Notes under the pieces: generated by a model
What the model was told of the DNA's origin: nothing
Databases searched by the model: none
Seen by the model: only the letters and a program-made list of their open reading frames with translations
Source: Methyloceanibacter methanicus
GTDB lineage: Bacteria > Pseudomonadota > Alphaproteobacteria > Rhizobiales > Methyloligellaceae
NCBI RefSeq assembly: GCF_001723285.1
Contig: NZ_LPWG01000002.1
Span: 186,001-250,000, forward strand
DNA: 64,000 nucleotides
Direction: 5' to 3'
Shown here: in pieces, positions 9,799 through 18,234 of the stretch
How positions within the stretch are numbered: the first letter of the stretch is position 1
How the letters are laid out: each line of letters starts with the position of its first letter
Made by a program: the position numbers and the translations under genes

Positions 9799-10554
9799 AT
9801 GATCCTATTCCCCGCCATCGATTTGAAGGACGGTCAATGCGTGCGTCTGCGCCAAGGCGCGATGGACCAGGCCACGGTCTTCAATGCTGACCCAGCAGCC
9901 CAAGCGAAAACCTTCGAGGACCAAGGCTTCGAGTGGCTCCATGTGGTCGATCTCAATGGCGCGTTCGAGGGCAAGCCCGTCAACGGGCCGGCGGTCGAGG
10001 CGATCTTCGCGGCGAGCCATTTGCCCATCCAACTCGGCGGCGGCATCCGGGACATCGACACGATCGCCCTCTGGCTCGACAAGGGCATCGACCGGGTGAT
10101 CCTCGGCACGGCGGCCGTGCGCGATCCCGATCTCGTGCGCGAGGCGGCGCGATTCCCCGGCTGCATCGCGGTCGGCATCGACGCCCGCGACGGCAAGGTC
10201 GCCATCGAGGGTTGGGCGGAGACATCGGAGATGACGGCGCTGGATCTCGCGCGCCGGTTCGAGGATGTGGGGGTCGCCGCCATCATCCACACCGACATCG
10301 CCCGCGATGGCCTGCTCGAAGGGCTCAACCTCGATGCGACGGCCGAGCTTGCCGATGCGGTCTCCGTGCCGGTGATCGCCTCGGGCGGTCTTGCTTCCAT
10401 CGACGACATCAAGCGCCTCGTGGAATCGCGCTATGCCAAACTCGACGGCGCCATCGCGGGACGCGCGCTCTATGACGGCCGGCTCGACCCGGGCGAGGCG
10501 CTCGGGATCATCGCCGCGAAATACGGCCATCACGGCGTGACGGGGCAGTACTGA
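9799..10554 (+). CDS. hisA: ProFAR isomerase
   Basis: 251 residues, a (beta/alpha)8 barrel that carries out the Amadori rearrangement of ProFAR. The catalytic Asp of [10 protein letters not shown] opens the barrel and the second lies in IHTDIARDG. Phosphate-binding loops are GGGIRD and ASGGLAS. It is followed after four bases by hisF. Confidence 0.98.
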   Translation: MILFPAIDLKDGQCVRLRQGAMDQATVFNADPAAQAKTFEDQGFEWLHVVDLNGAFEGKPVNGPAVEAIFAASHLPIQLGGGIRDIDTIALWLDKGIDRVILGTAAVRDPDLVREAARFPGCIAVGIDARDGKVAIEGWAETSEMTALDLARRFEDVGVAAIIHTDIARDGLLEGLNLDATAELADAVSVPVIASGGLASIDDIKRLVESRYAKLDGAIAGRALYDGRLDPGEALGIIAAKYGHHGVTGQY

Positions 10555-10558
10555 CGCG

Positions 10559-11335
10559 ATGCTCAAAGTCCGTGTGATTCCCTGCCTCGACGTGAAGGAC
10601 GGCCGTGTCGTCAAAGGCGTGAACTTCGTCGACTTGCGCGATGCGGGCGATCCCGTGGAAGCCGCCGCCGCCTATGACGAGGCCGGCGCGGACGAGCTGT
10701 GCTTTCTCGACATCACCGCGAGCCACGAAAAGCGGGGCACGATCCTCGACATCGTCAGCCGCACCGCCGAGCGCTGCTTCATGCCGCTCACGGTCGGCGG
10801 CGGCGTCCGGTCGACCGAGGATGTTCGGGCGCTGCTGGAAGCGGGCGCGGACAAGGTCTCGATCAACACGGCCGTCGTGCGCGACCGGCAACTCGTCCGC
10901 CGCGCGGCCGAGAAGTTCGGCGCGCAATGTATCGTGGTGGCGATCGATGCCAAACGCGTCGGCGCCAACGGCAAGGCGCCGCGCTTCGAGATCTTCACCC
11001 ATGGCGGGCGCGAGCCCACGGGCATCGACGCCATCGCCTATGCCGAAGAGGTCGTGTCGCTCGGCGCGGGCGAAATTCTCCTGACCTCCATGGACCGGGA
11101 CGGCACGCGCATGGGCTTCGACAACGTTCTGACCCGCGCGATCGCGGACGCTGTGACCGTGCCGGTCATCGCCTCGGGCGGCGTCGGCAATCTGCAGCAT
11201 TTGGTGGACGGGGTCCGCGACGGGCACGCCTCGGCGGTCCTGGCCGCCTCGATCTTCCACTTCGGCGAGCACTCGATCGGGGAGGCCAAGCGCTTCATGG
11301 CCGATGCGGGGCTGCCCATACGGCTGGACCCTTGA
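10559..11335 (+). CDS. hisF: Imidazole glycerol phosphate synthase cyclase subunit
   Basis: 258 residues. It uses ammonia from HisH to close the imidazole ring, giving IGP and AICAR. Catalytic aspartates are visible in [15 protein letters not shown] and [10 protein letters not shown]; phosphate loops are VGGGVRS and ASGGVGN. No frame problem is seen. Confidence 0.98.
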   Translation: MLKVRVIPCLDVKDGRVVKGVNFVDLRDAGDPVEAAAAYDEAGADELCFLDITASHEKRGTILDIVSRTAERCFMPLTVGGGVRSTEDVRALLEAGADKVSINTAVVRDRQLVRRAAEKFGAQCIVVAIDAKRVGANGKAPRFEIFTHGGREPTGIDAIAYAEEVVSLGAGEILLTSMDRDGTRMGFDNVLTRAIADAVTVPVIASGGVGNLQHLVDGVRDGHASAVLAASIFHFGEHSIGEAKRFMADAGLPIRLDP

Positions 11336-11383
11336 GCCGCCCATGAGCGTTCCCGCCTATTCCCAGCAGCCGCGCCACGGTGT

Positions 11384-11729
11384 ATGAGCCACGACATGAC
11401 CAAGGATGCATTGGATAGGCTCGCCGCCACGATCCGCGAACGCCGGACCGCCGCGTCCGACAAGTCCTACACGCGGCAGCTTCTGGACGATCCGATCCTG
11501 TCGGCCAAGAAGGTGGGCGAGGAGGGTGTCGAGGTGGCGATCGCGCCGCCGCGCAGGACCGGGACGCGCTCATCTCCGAAGCGCCGACCTGCTCTACCAT
11601 TTTCTGGTGCTGCTCGAGTCCCGCGAGATCGGTCTTGCGGACGTGTGCGCGGTGCTCGAGGACCGCATGGGCACGTCCGGTCTTGCGCGCCGCGACGGCC
11701 GTCCGCGCACCAAGGGGCCGGCGGACTAG
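11384..11729 (+). CDS. hisE: Phosphoribosyl-ATP pyrophosphatase, doubly frameshifted as read
   Basis: HisE hydrolyses PR-ATP to PR-AMP, the second step of histidine synthesis. The N-terminal part reads normally (DALDRLAATIRERR ... KKVGEEGVEVAIA). The expected middle QDRDALISEA is in a second frame, and the C-terminal part ADLLYHFLVLLESREIG to the stop at 11729 is in a third. Two one-base deletions, near 11543-11550 and 11581-11584, each best explained by GGCC having lost one base, restore a protein of about 115 residues. The start could be ATG 11384 or ATG 11396. Since hisE is needed for histidine synthesis, sequence error is likelier than decay. Confidence 0.9.
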
Positions 11730-11750
11730 CCGGACACGGGCGCTTTCGTG

Positions 11751-12698
11751 ATGGACACCAGCCCCGCCGTCGCCTTCTCGCCCTACACGATGTATTCGCG
11801 CATGGAATGGGCGCGCTTGCGCGAGGACACGCCGCTCACGCTCAACGAGGCGGATCTCGAAAATCTCTCCGGCGTCACCGAGCGCGTCTCCACGGACGAG
11901 GTGGTCGACGTCTACCTGCCCCTGAGCCGTCTGCTCAATCTCTATGTCGAGGCCTCCCAAGGCTTGCATGGCGTCACGGAGGAGTTCCTGCGCAAGGGCA
12001 ACGGCAAGGTCCCGTTCGTCATCGGGCTTGCGGGCAGTGTTGCGGCCGGCAAGAGCACGTCGGCCCGCGTGCTCCAGGCGCTGCTTGCGCGCTGGCCGAG
12101 CCATCCCAACGTGGCCCTCGTGCCGACCGACGGTTTTCTGTTCCCGACGCCGTACTGGAAGACCGGGGGCGCCGCAAGGGCTTTCCCGAGAGCTACAATC
12201 TGCCGGCGCTGCTCAACTTTCTGGGGCGAGGTGAAATCCGGCAAGGCGCGCGTCGAAGCCCCCGTCTATTCCCATGTGGTCTACGACGTGCTGCAGGGCC
12301 ACACACTCGCCGTCGACAATCCGGACATCGTTATCGTGGAAGGGCTCAACGTGCTTCAACCTGCCATCCTGCCCAAGGACGGCGAGGCCATACCGTTCGT
12401 GTCCGACTTCTTCGATTTCTCGATCTATATCGACGCCGCGGAGGCGCTCGTCGAGCGATGGTATGTGGAGCGCTTCCTGCGCTTGCGCCAAACCGCGTTC
12501 CGCGATCCGGCGGCCTATTTCCATCGCTATGCGACGCTCTCCGAGGACGAGGCGCGCACAACCGCGCTATCGCTTTGGCGGACGATCAACCTCGTCAATC
12601 TGCGCGAGAACATTCTGCCGACGCGCCAGCGCGCCGATCTCATCGTGCGCAAGGGCGAGGGCCATGCCGTTGAAAGTGTGGCACTCCGGAAGCTCTGA
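11751..12698 (+). CDS. coaA: Pantothenate kinase type I, with a compensated frameshift
   Basis: About 315 residues. It phosphorylates pantothenate, the first and regulated step of CoA synthesis. Walker A is GLAGSVAAGKST; the C-terminal half (PVYSHVVYDV, IVIVEGLNVLQ, VSDFFDFSIYID) is canonical. Between about 12146 and 12226 the frame is wrong: the expected AVLEDRG and RKGFPESYNLPALLNFLG are read in another frame. This indicates one missing base near 12146 and one extra G in the GGGG at 12223-12226. In that corrected frame two residues (the family's Leu-Met before the basic residues) are also absent, a 6-base gap near 12170. It follows hisE, a common order in this group. Confidence 0.93.
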   Translation: MDTSPAVAFSPYTMYSRMEWARLREDTPLTLNEADLENLSGVTERVSTDEVVDVYLPLSRLLNLYVEASQGLHGVTEEFLRKGNGKVPFVIGLAGSVAAGKSTSARVLQALLARWPSHPNVALVPTDGFLFPTPYWKTGGAARAFPRATICRRCSTFWGEVKSGKARVEAPVYSHVVYDVLQGHTLAVDNPDIVIVEGLNVLQPAILPKDGEAIPFVSDFFDFSIYIDAAEALVERWYVERFLRLRQTAFRDPAAYFHRYATLSEDEARTTALSLWRTINLVNLRENILPTRQRADLIVRKGEGHAVESVALRKL

Positions 12699-12701
12699 CT
12701 C

Positions 12702-13700
12702 TTACGACAGAAGCCCGCGGGATTTGGCCAGGTCCAGGAGATTGGTCTCGGGACGGGCGCCGATGTGGGAGATCGCTTCGGCCGCGGCAATGCTGCCCAG
12801 CCGTCCGCAATCCGCCAGCGGCATGCGGCGGGAGAGGCCGAACAGGAATCCCGACGCGTAAAGATCGCCCGCACCGGTGGCGTCGACGACCTGCGAAACA
12901 GGTTCGGCGGCAACTTCCGTCGTTTCCCCGCCACCGACGATCAGCGATCCGGCTTCGGAGCGGGTCAGGACGGCCATCTCGCAGTCCTGCAGAGCCGCGT
13001 CGGCGGCCTCCAGGAACGTGTTGGTCTCGTAGAGGGAGGTGATCTCCTTCTCGTTGGCGAACACGATGTCGGCTCCGTCCTTGACGAGCGCGCGGAAGTC
13101 CTCGCGGTGCCGGTCGACGCAGAACGGGTCGGAGAGGGACAGGACCACCTTGGCACCCGCCTCCTTCGCGAGCTTCGCCGCTTCCCGGAAGGCGGATTTG
13201 GCCGCGTCCTTGTCGAACAGATAGCCTTCCAGATAGACGAATTTGGCCGCGCCGATGAGGTCGGCATCGATATCGGCGGCGGTCAGGTCCACGCTTGCAC
13301 CGAGGAACGTATTCATGGTGCGTTCGCCGTCGGGCGTCACGAGCACGAGGCAGCGCGCGGTCGGCGCCCCATCGACGGCCGGCTCGGTCCCGTATTCGAT
13401 GCCCAAGGAACGGATGTCATGGCGGAAGATGCCGCCGAACTGGTCGGCGGCCACCCGGCCGATGAAGCCGCATTTGGCGCCGAGCGAGGCAAGGCCCGCA
13501 ATCGAGTTGGCGACCGATCCGCCAGAGCGTTCCGTGGCCGGACCCATCTCCTCGTAGAGCTCCGCGGCCTCGCTCGAATCGATCAGCCGCATGAAGCCCT
13601 TGTCTAGGTTGCGCTTGGACAGAAAGGCATCGTCGCAGCGGGCGATGATGTCTACGATGGCATTGCCGATGCCAACCACGTCATAGGTCTTTGCAGCCAT
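12702..13700 (-). CDS. Adenosine kinase, PfkB/ribokinase family
   Basis: 332 residues from ATG 13700 (MAAKTYDVVGIGNAIVD). The N-terminal GNAIVD and GGSVANS segments bind the nucleoside, and the catalytic aspartate lies in the anion-hole motif VVDATGAGDLYASGF. ERTMNTFLGAS is typical of the alphaproteobacterial adenosine kinases, which recycle adenosine to AMP; another nucleoside or sugar substrate is possible within PfkB. It is convergent with coaA, with three bases between the stops. Confidence 0.88.
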   Translation of the reverse strand: MAAKTYDVVGIGNAIVDIIARCDDAFLSKRNLDKGFMRLIDSSEAAELYEEMGPATERSGGSVANSIAGLASLGAKCGFIGRVAADQFGGIFRHDIRSLGIEYGTEPAVDGAPTARCLVLVTPDGERTMNTFLGASVDLTAADIDADLIGAAKFVYLEGYLFDKDAAKSAFREAAKLAKEAGAKVVLSLSDPFCVDRHREDFRALVKDGADIVFANEKEITSLYETNTFLEAADAALQDCEMAVLTRSEAGSLIVGGGETTEVAAEPVSQVVDATGAGDLYASGFLFGLSRRMPLADCGRLGSIAAAEAISHIGARPETNLLDLAKSRGLLS

Positions 13701-13806
13701 AGTCTCGCAAGGTCTCCCCGTTCGAAATTGGTCAATCCGGTGCGGCCGCTGGCGCTGCGATTTTCGCTCGCTATATTCCCCCAGCAGACCGAAGCAGGAC
13801 AAGTTC

Positions 13807-14535
13807 ATGCTTAACGCAGCACGTCAAGCCTTCGAGGAGCTCTTCTCGCCGCCGTTTCGCGCGGTCATGGTGAAGTGCGTGGCCTTCACGCTGGCCTTGC
13901 TCGCGGGGCTCATTGCGCTGGCCGTGTGGTCGTTCTCGTATTTCGTCGTCTGGCCGGATTGGATCGAAACCACGATCCAGTGGCTCGGCGGCCTCGCGCT
14001 GGTCGCGGGCTCGATCTTTCTCATTCCGCCGGTGACGTCGCTCATCGCGGGCCTCTATCTCGACGATATCGCCGGCGTCGTCGAGCGGCAGAACTTCCCC
14101 GGCGATCCGCCGGGCCGGGAACTTCCGACGGCCCGGTCGATCTGGCTCGCGATCCGCTTCTTCTTCGTGGTGCTGATCGTCAACCTGATCGCGCTGCTGC
14201 TCTTGCTGGTGCCGGGCGTCAATCTGATCGCGTTCTACGTGGGCAACGGCTATCTGCTGGGCCGTGAATATTTCGAGCTCGCGGCCATGCGGCATGTGAG
14301 CGAGCGCGAGGCCAAACGCATCCGCAAGGCCAACGGGACGCCCATCCTGCTGTGCGGGCTCGTGATCGCGGCCCTGGCGTCCGTGCCGATCCTCAATCTC
14401 GTGACGCCGCTCTTCGCGACCGGGTTCATGGTGCGCGTGTGGAAGCACATCGCCGCGAAACCGAACGCACGCCTGCCGGGGGCCGGAGAGCGCAATGGGG
14501 CGCGCGACCCGTTCGCGCAGACCACGCGCGTCTAG
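13807..14535 (+). CDS. CysZ/EI24-family membrane protein
   Basis: 242 residues with four to five hydrophobic segments and the family signatures YLDDIAGVVER, PGVNLIAFYVGNGYLLGREYFE and PILNLVTPLFATGFMVRVWK. EI24/CysZ proteins include the sulfate permease CysZ, but the alphaproteobacterial branch is not proven to transport sulfate, so I give no symbol. The 3' end overlaps the convergent nth by four bases. Confidence 0.85.
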   Translation: MLNAARQAFEELFSPPFRAVMVKCVAFTLALLAGLIALAVWSFSYFVVWPDWIETTIQWLGGLALVAGSIFLIPPVTSLIAGLYLDDIAGVVERQNFPGDPPGRELPTARSIWLAIRFFFVVLIVNLIALLLLLVPGVNLIAFYVGNGYLLGREYFELAAMRHVSEREAKRIRKANGTPILLCGLVIAALASVPILNLVTPLFATGFMVRVWKHIAAKPNARLPGAGERNGARDPFAQTTRV

Positions 14536-15242
14536 GCCGGCGCTTCGACCTTCTGCTTGAACGCACATAGATCGCGAATATGGCAACGCCAGCACTCGGG
14601 CTTGCGCGCCTTGCACACATAGCGTCCGTGCAGGATCAGCCAATGGTGCGCATGGAGCTTGTATTGCTCGGGGATGACGCGCTCCAAGGTGTGCTCGACT
14701 TCGAGGGGCGTCTTTCCGGGTGCGAGCCCTGTCCGGTTCGAGACCCGGAAGATATGGGTGTCGATCGCGATCGTCGGCTGGCCGAACGCGACATTGAGCA
14801 CCACATTTGCGGTCTTGCGTCCCACACCCGGCAAGGCTTCCAGCGCCTCGCGGCGCGCGGGCACCTTGCCGTCGTGCTCGGCGACGAGCTTGCGCGAAAG
14901 CGCGATCACGTTCTTGGCCTTATTCCGGAAGAGCCCAATGGTCTTGATCCGCTCACTGACGGCCTCTTCGCCGAGCGCGACCATCTTCTCGGGCGTATCG
15001 GCCGCCTCGAACAGGGCCGGCGTGACCCGGTTGACGGACACGTCGGTGGCTTGGGCGGAGAGAACCACGGCTACGAGCAGCGTGAAGGGGTCGCGGTACT
15101 CCAGCTCCGTGCGCGGGTCGGGATCGAGGGCCTCGAACCGCGCGAACATTTCCTCGATCTGCGCGCGCGTGAGTCTGGTGCGTGAAGCCCGCCGCTTCGC
15201 CCTGGTCTTCGGCGCCTCACGTTTCTTTGCTCGAGCGGCCAC
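14532..15242 (-). CDS. nth: Endonuclease III
   Basis: A DNA glycosylase/AP lyase that removes oxidised pyrimidines. The helix-hairpin-helix motif LPGVGRKTANVVLN carries the catalytic Lys, and the catalytic Asp follows in IDTHIFRVSNR. The four-cysteine iron-sulfur motif (spacing C-6-C-2-C-5-C) lies near the C-terminus. The start is taken as GTG 15242, giving 236 residues with a basic N-terminus (RAKKREAPKTRAKRR); the frame is open further upstream, so the start is uncertain. Confidence 0.96.
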   Translation of the reverse strand: MAARAKKREAPKTRAKRRASRTRLTRAQIEEMFARFEALDPDPRTELEYRDPFTLLVAVVLSAQATDVSVNRVTPALFEAADTPEKMVALGEEAVSERIKTIGLFRNKAKNVIALSRKLVAEHDGKVPARREALEALPGVGRKTANVVLNVAFGQPTIAIDTHIFRVSNRTGLAPGKTPLEVEHTLERVIPEQYKLHAHHWLILHGRYVCKARKPECWRCHIRDLCAFKQKVEAPA

Positions 15243-15284
15243 TTGCGCTATGCCACCTTTCCCGGCTGTACTACCTTCAACGCT

Positions 15285-15809
15285 ATGACAGAGACGCATC
15301 CCTTGCCGCAAGGCCCTGATAACCCGGAACCGAGCTTCCGCGCGGTGCTGACCCCGCACCGTTCGCTGGGGCCGCGCGGGTTCGTGATCTTCATGCTCGC
15401 GGTGAGCACGATTTCGTTCGGGACGGGGCTCCTGTTCTTTCTCATGGGTGCCTGGCCCGTGGTGGGCTTCATGGGCCTCGACGTCCTTCTCATCTATGTG
15501 GCGTTTCGGATCAATTTCCGCGCCTTGCGGGTCTACGAGACGGTCGCGCTCACGGGCGATGCCCTAACCGTCACGCGCGTCGCGCCGGACGGCAGGGAAC
15601 AGTCTTGGCAATTCAATCCTTATTGGGTGCGTGTCCGGGTCGACGAGCGGGTCGGATTGTCATCCGAGCTGTCGCTCGCTAGTCACGGTAAACGGCTGAT
15701 TTTCGGGGCTTTTCTGACAGACCCGGAACGGGAGGACTTTGCCGATGCGCTCAAAGACGCACTGCGCGAGGTCCGCGCGCCGGACACGGGACAGACCGCG
15801 TTCGCTTGA
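15285..15809 (+). CDS. DUF2244 integral membrane protein
   Basis: 174 residues. An N-terminal segment PSFRAVLTPHRSLGPRGF, typical of DUF2244, precedes two transmembrane helices (about residues 34-80) and a cytoplasmic beta-rich domain (LYE/LTVTR...WQFNPYWVRV). Function unknown. It is divergent from nth, with about 40 bases between the starts, and abuts the end of gpmA. Confidence 0.88.
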   Translation: MTETHPLPQGPDNPEPSFRAVLTPHRSLGPRGFVIFMLAVSTISFGTGLLFFLMGAWPVVGFMGLDVLLIYVAFRINFRALRVYETVALTGDALTVTRVAPDGREQSWQFNPYWVRVRVDERVGLSSELSLASHGKRLIFGAFLTDPEREDFADALKDALREVRAPDTGQTAFA

Positions 15810-15811
15810 GC

Positions 15812-16465
15812 TCAAGCGGCGAGGCTGCGCTTCTCGGTGAGGGTTCCGTCCGCCATGACGCGGTAGATCACCGGCGTGGCCGTCGCCAGCGAATAGTGCT
15901 GAACCTCTTCCGGGCTGAGCTTGTCCAGCTCCATGATCAGCGAGCGGAGCGAGTTTCCGTGAGCGACGACAATCACGTTCTTGCCCGACTGCAGCTCCGG
16001 CACGATCCAGCGGTCGAAGAACGGGCAGACGCGTGCAGCCGTGTCCTTCAGGGATTCGCCGCCCGGGGGCGCCACATCGTAGGAGCGCTGCCAGATCTGG
16101 ACCTTTTCGGCCCCGAAACGCTTGCGGGCTTCTTCCTTGTTGATTCCGACAAGGTCGCCATAGTCGCGCTCGTTGAGGGCTGCGGCCTTGATGATGGGGA
16201 GCTTCCCCTGACCAACTTCGTCGAGAATGATGTCGAGCGTGTTGTGGGCCCGTTTCAGGGTCGATGCGAAGGCGCTGTCGAAGACCAGCCCCTCCTCCTT
16301 GAGCCGCTGGCCCGCGCGATGCGCTTCGGAGACGCCTTCCTCGCTGAGGCCGACATCCTTCCAGCCCGTGAACATATTGAGGCGGTTCCACTCGCTTTGG
16401 CCATGCCGGACCAAAACAAGAACATTATCTGAATCTTGCCGTCGATCGCTGGTTTTTTGAAGCAT
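15812..16465 (-). CDS. gpmA: 2,3-bisphosphoglycerate-dependent phosphoglycerate mutase
   Basis: Interconverts 3- and 2-phosphoglycerate in glycolysis and gluconeogenesis. The phosphohistidine motif LVRHGQSEWN, the NMFTGWKDVGLSEEG segment, the acid residue in LNERDYGDL and the second His in VVAHGNSLR are all present. The start is uncertain: ATG 16465 is used here, while an in-frame ATG at 16489 would add 8 residues. About 217 residues. Confidence 0.96.
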   Translation of the reverse strand: MLQKTSDRRQDSDNVLVLVRHGQSEWNRLNMFTGWKDVGLSEEGVSEAHRAGQRLKEEGLVFDSAFASTLKRAHNTLDIILDEVGQGKLPIIKAAALNERDYGDLVGINKEEARKRFGAEKVQIWQRSYDVAPPGGESLKDTAARVCPFFDRWIVPELQSGKNVIVVAHGNSLRSLIMELDKLSPEEVQHYSLATATPVIYRVMADGTLTEKRSLAA

Positions 16466-16540
16466 GTCCCCTGAATGACACCCTGTCATTGTCTGCTCGA
16501 TTGGCCCTGTGACGCCTTTGCGGTCTCTTGATTGGTGGTG

Positions 16541-16568
16541 ACTATAGTCCCGCAGAGTTAAGAGCCAA
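16541..16568 (-). promoter_or_regulatory. Possible sigma-70 type promoter ahead of gpmA
   Basis: On the minus strand TTGGCT (16568-16563) and TATAGT (16546-16541) are separated by 16 bases, about 75 bases before the gpmA start. The -10 is good, the -35 is weak. No experiment or comparison supports it. Confidence 0.25.
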
Positions 16569-16670
16569 GGTCACTATCGCCGCCCAATGGGGTGACTTTT
16601 TGGCTGCAAGGATAACAAGACCTTAGCGTCCTCTCTCAGAACGGCCGATAAACGAACTATCATCGCGTTG

Positions 16671-17477
16671 TTACAATCCGAGCACATCCGCCATTGTGTA
16701 TAGCCCAGGCGGCTTCCCTCTCGCCCAAAGTGCCGCCCGAACGGCGCCACGGGCAAAAATGCCGCGGTCCGAGGCGATATGGGTGAGTTCGATGCGTTCG
16801 CCCGGGCCTGCGAAGATCACGCTGTGCTCGCCGACCACGTCGCCGCCCCGGAGCGCGGCGAATCCGATATCGCCCTCTCTTCGCGGCCCGGTGTCGCCGT
16901 CGCGGGTCCGCACGGCCTTCTCGGCCAGCGCGACGGCGCGGCCGTTTGCCGCTGCCTCGCCCAGCATGAGCGAGGTCCCTGAGGGCGCATCGCGTTTGTG
17001 GCGGTGGTGCATCTCCAGAATCTCGATGTCGAATTCAGGTCCCAAGATCTCCGCGACTCGCTTCGTGAGCGCGGCCATGAGATTGACGCCCATGCTCATA
17101 TTCCCCGCCTTCACGATCGTGGCGTGACGCGCGGCCGCGTCGAGCTTGGCGAGCTGGTCGTCGGTAAAGCCCGTGGTTCCGATGACGTGGACGATCCGGG
17201 CCTGCGCCGAGAGCGCCACGAACTCCGTCGTCGCCTTGGGCAGGGTGAAATCGAGGACGCCTTCCACATGGGCGAACAGGGCATGGGGATCGTCTGTGAC
17301 GGGCACACCGATGGTCTCGAGCCCGGCGATCTCGCCGAGGTCCCGGCCCACGGCCGGCGACCCCTTCGCCTCGAGACCCCCGGCGATCTCGCAGCCTGGC
17401 GTCGCGTGCAGGGCTCGGGTCAAGGCCTGGCCCATGCGTCCGGCAGCACCGAGAACCGCGATCCTCATGTCACTCAT
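16671..17477 (-). CDS. dapB: 4-hydroxy-tetrahydrodipicolinate reductase
   Basis: 268 residues. It reduces the DapA product with NAD(P)H on the path to diaminopimelate and lysine. The N-terminal nucleotide-binding loop is [18 protein letters not shown] and the catalytic [13 protein letters not shown] follow. It starts at ATG 17477 or the ATG three codons later. About 205 bases separate its stop from the gpmA start; that gap holds no convincing gene. Confidence 0.97.
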   Translation of the reverse strand: MSDMRIAVLGAAGRMGQALTRALHATPGCEIAGGLEAKGSPAVGRDLGEIAGLETIGVPVTDDPHALFAHVEGVLDFTLPKATTEFVALSAQARIVHVIGTTGFTDDQLAKLDAAARHATIVKAGNMSMGVNLMAALTKRVAEILGPEFDIEILEMHHRHKRDAPSGTSLMLGEAAANGRAVALAEKAVRTRDGDTGPRREGDIGFAALRGGDVVGEHSVIFAGPGERIELTHIASDRGIFARGAVRAALWARGKPPGLYTMADVLGL

Positions 17478-17628
17478 CGTGCGTGGCGCCCCCCGATGCG
17501 TTCGTCACGCCGCCATGATAGGACGGCTGACTGCAAATTTGTGCGGTGCCGTTGTAGGACGGCGGGCGGCCGGTCACAAGTGCGGCGATGGCTGCAATCC
17601 ACTGGACCATAGTAGGGAGCCGACAAAC

Positions 17629-18234
17629 ATGACCCAATCCGCGATGCGTAGGTTTGCCATCCTGCTCGGTGCCGCCGGGCTGGTTCTCCCTGCAGTAGCG
17701 GTCGCAGGGGTCATCGAAAGTGCGTATACGCCCCTCGTCCTGGAGTCGTGCGACAACGTCACCCCGCCGGAGATGGCCGAGCATGGAGCGGTATTCCGCT
17801 GCGAGGGCTATGGTGGAACCGAGGTCCGTGTCGCCGAGGGCGATCTGCGGATGTTCGTGTCCTACGGCAAGGGCGCGGGCGATCAGACCGCGGCCCGGCA
17901 GACCCTTCCGGTCTTCAACTCCATCGGCGAGACACTCGAGTGGCGCCTCGAGGACGGGAAGCCCTTCGCGACCATCCTGCGGTTCCGATGGGACAACGAC
18001 GGCACCAGCCGGGGCTCGACCCTCGTCGTCACGAAGCTCGGCGAGACCGATTCATGCCACGTGGCCTATGTGCGGGCCGAGAACAACGCCGATGCGAACA
18101 GACTGGCGCGCGAGGTGGCGGACGAAGACGCGCGCCGGTTTTCGTGCAAGCGCGACCGGCCGCGAACCTACGGTGCGGACGGGAAGCCAATCGACAAGGC
18201 GAGAGACGCGTTCGACGCAGCGCCGGCAGGCTAG
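17629..18234 (+). CDS. Exported protein of unknown function
   Basis: About 201 residues. The N-terminus MTQSAMRRFAILLGAAGLVL and a cleavage-like region ending AVAVAG form a signal peptide. The mature part has four Cys (SCDNV, RCEGYG, SCHVAY, SCKRD), suggesting two disulfides, and a charged C-terminus. Segments such as FRCEGYGGTEV and VAYVRAENNADANRLAREVAD recall small periplasmic proteins of Hyphomicrobiales without a known role. The stop overlaps the convergent GGDEF-EAL gene by four bases. Confidence 0.75.
   Translation: MTQSAMRRFAILLGAAGLVLPAVAVAGVIESAYTPLVLESCDNVTPPEMAEHGAVFRCEGYGGTEVRVAEGDLRMFVSYGKGAGDQTAARQTLPVFNSIGETLEWRLEDGKPFATILRFRWDNDGTSRGSTLVVTKLGETDSCHVAYVRAENNADANRLAREVADEDARRFSCKRDRPRTYGADGKPIDKARDAFDAAPAG

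Noticed and set aside
11384..12673. A long open frame of about 430 codons across hisE and coaA
   Set aside because: It is produced by the frame breaks; the sequence is not protein-like outside short stretches that belong to hisE and coaA.
16574..16756. A 60-codon minus-strand frame between dapB and gpmA
   Set aside because: It overlaps the end of dapB, and no ribosome site or family was seen; the gap is better read as leader sequence.
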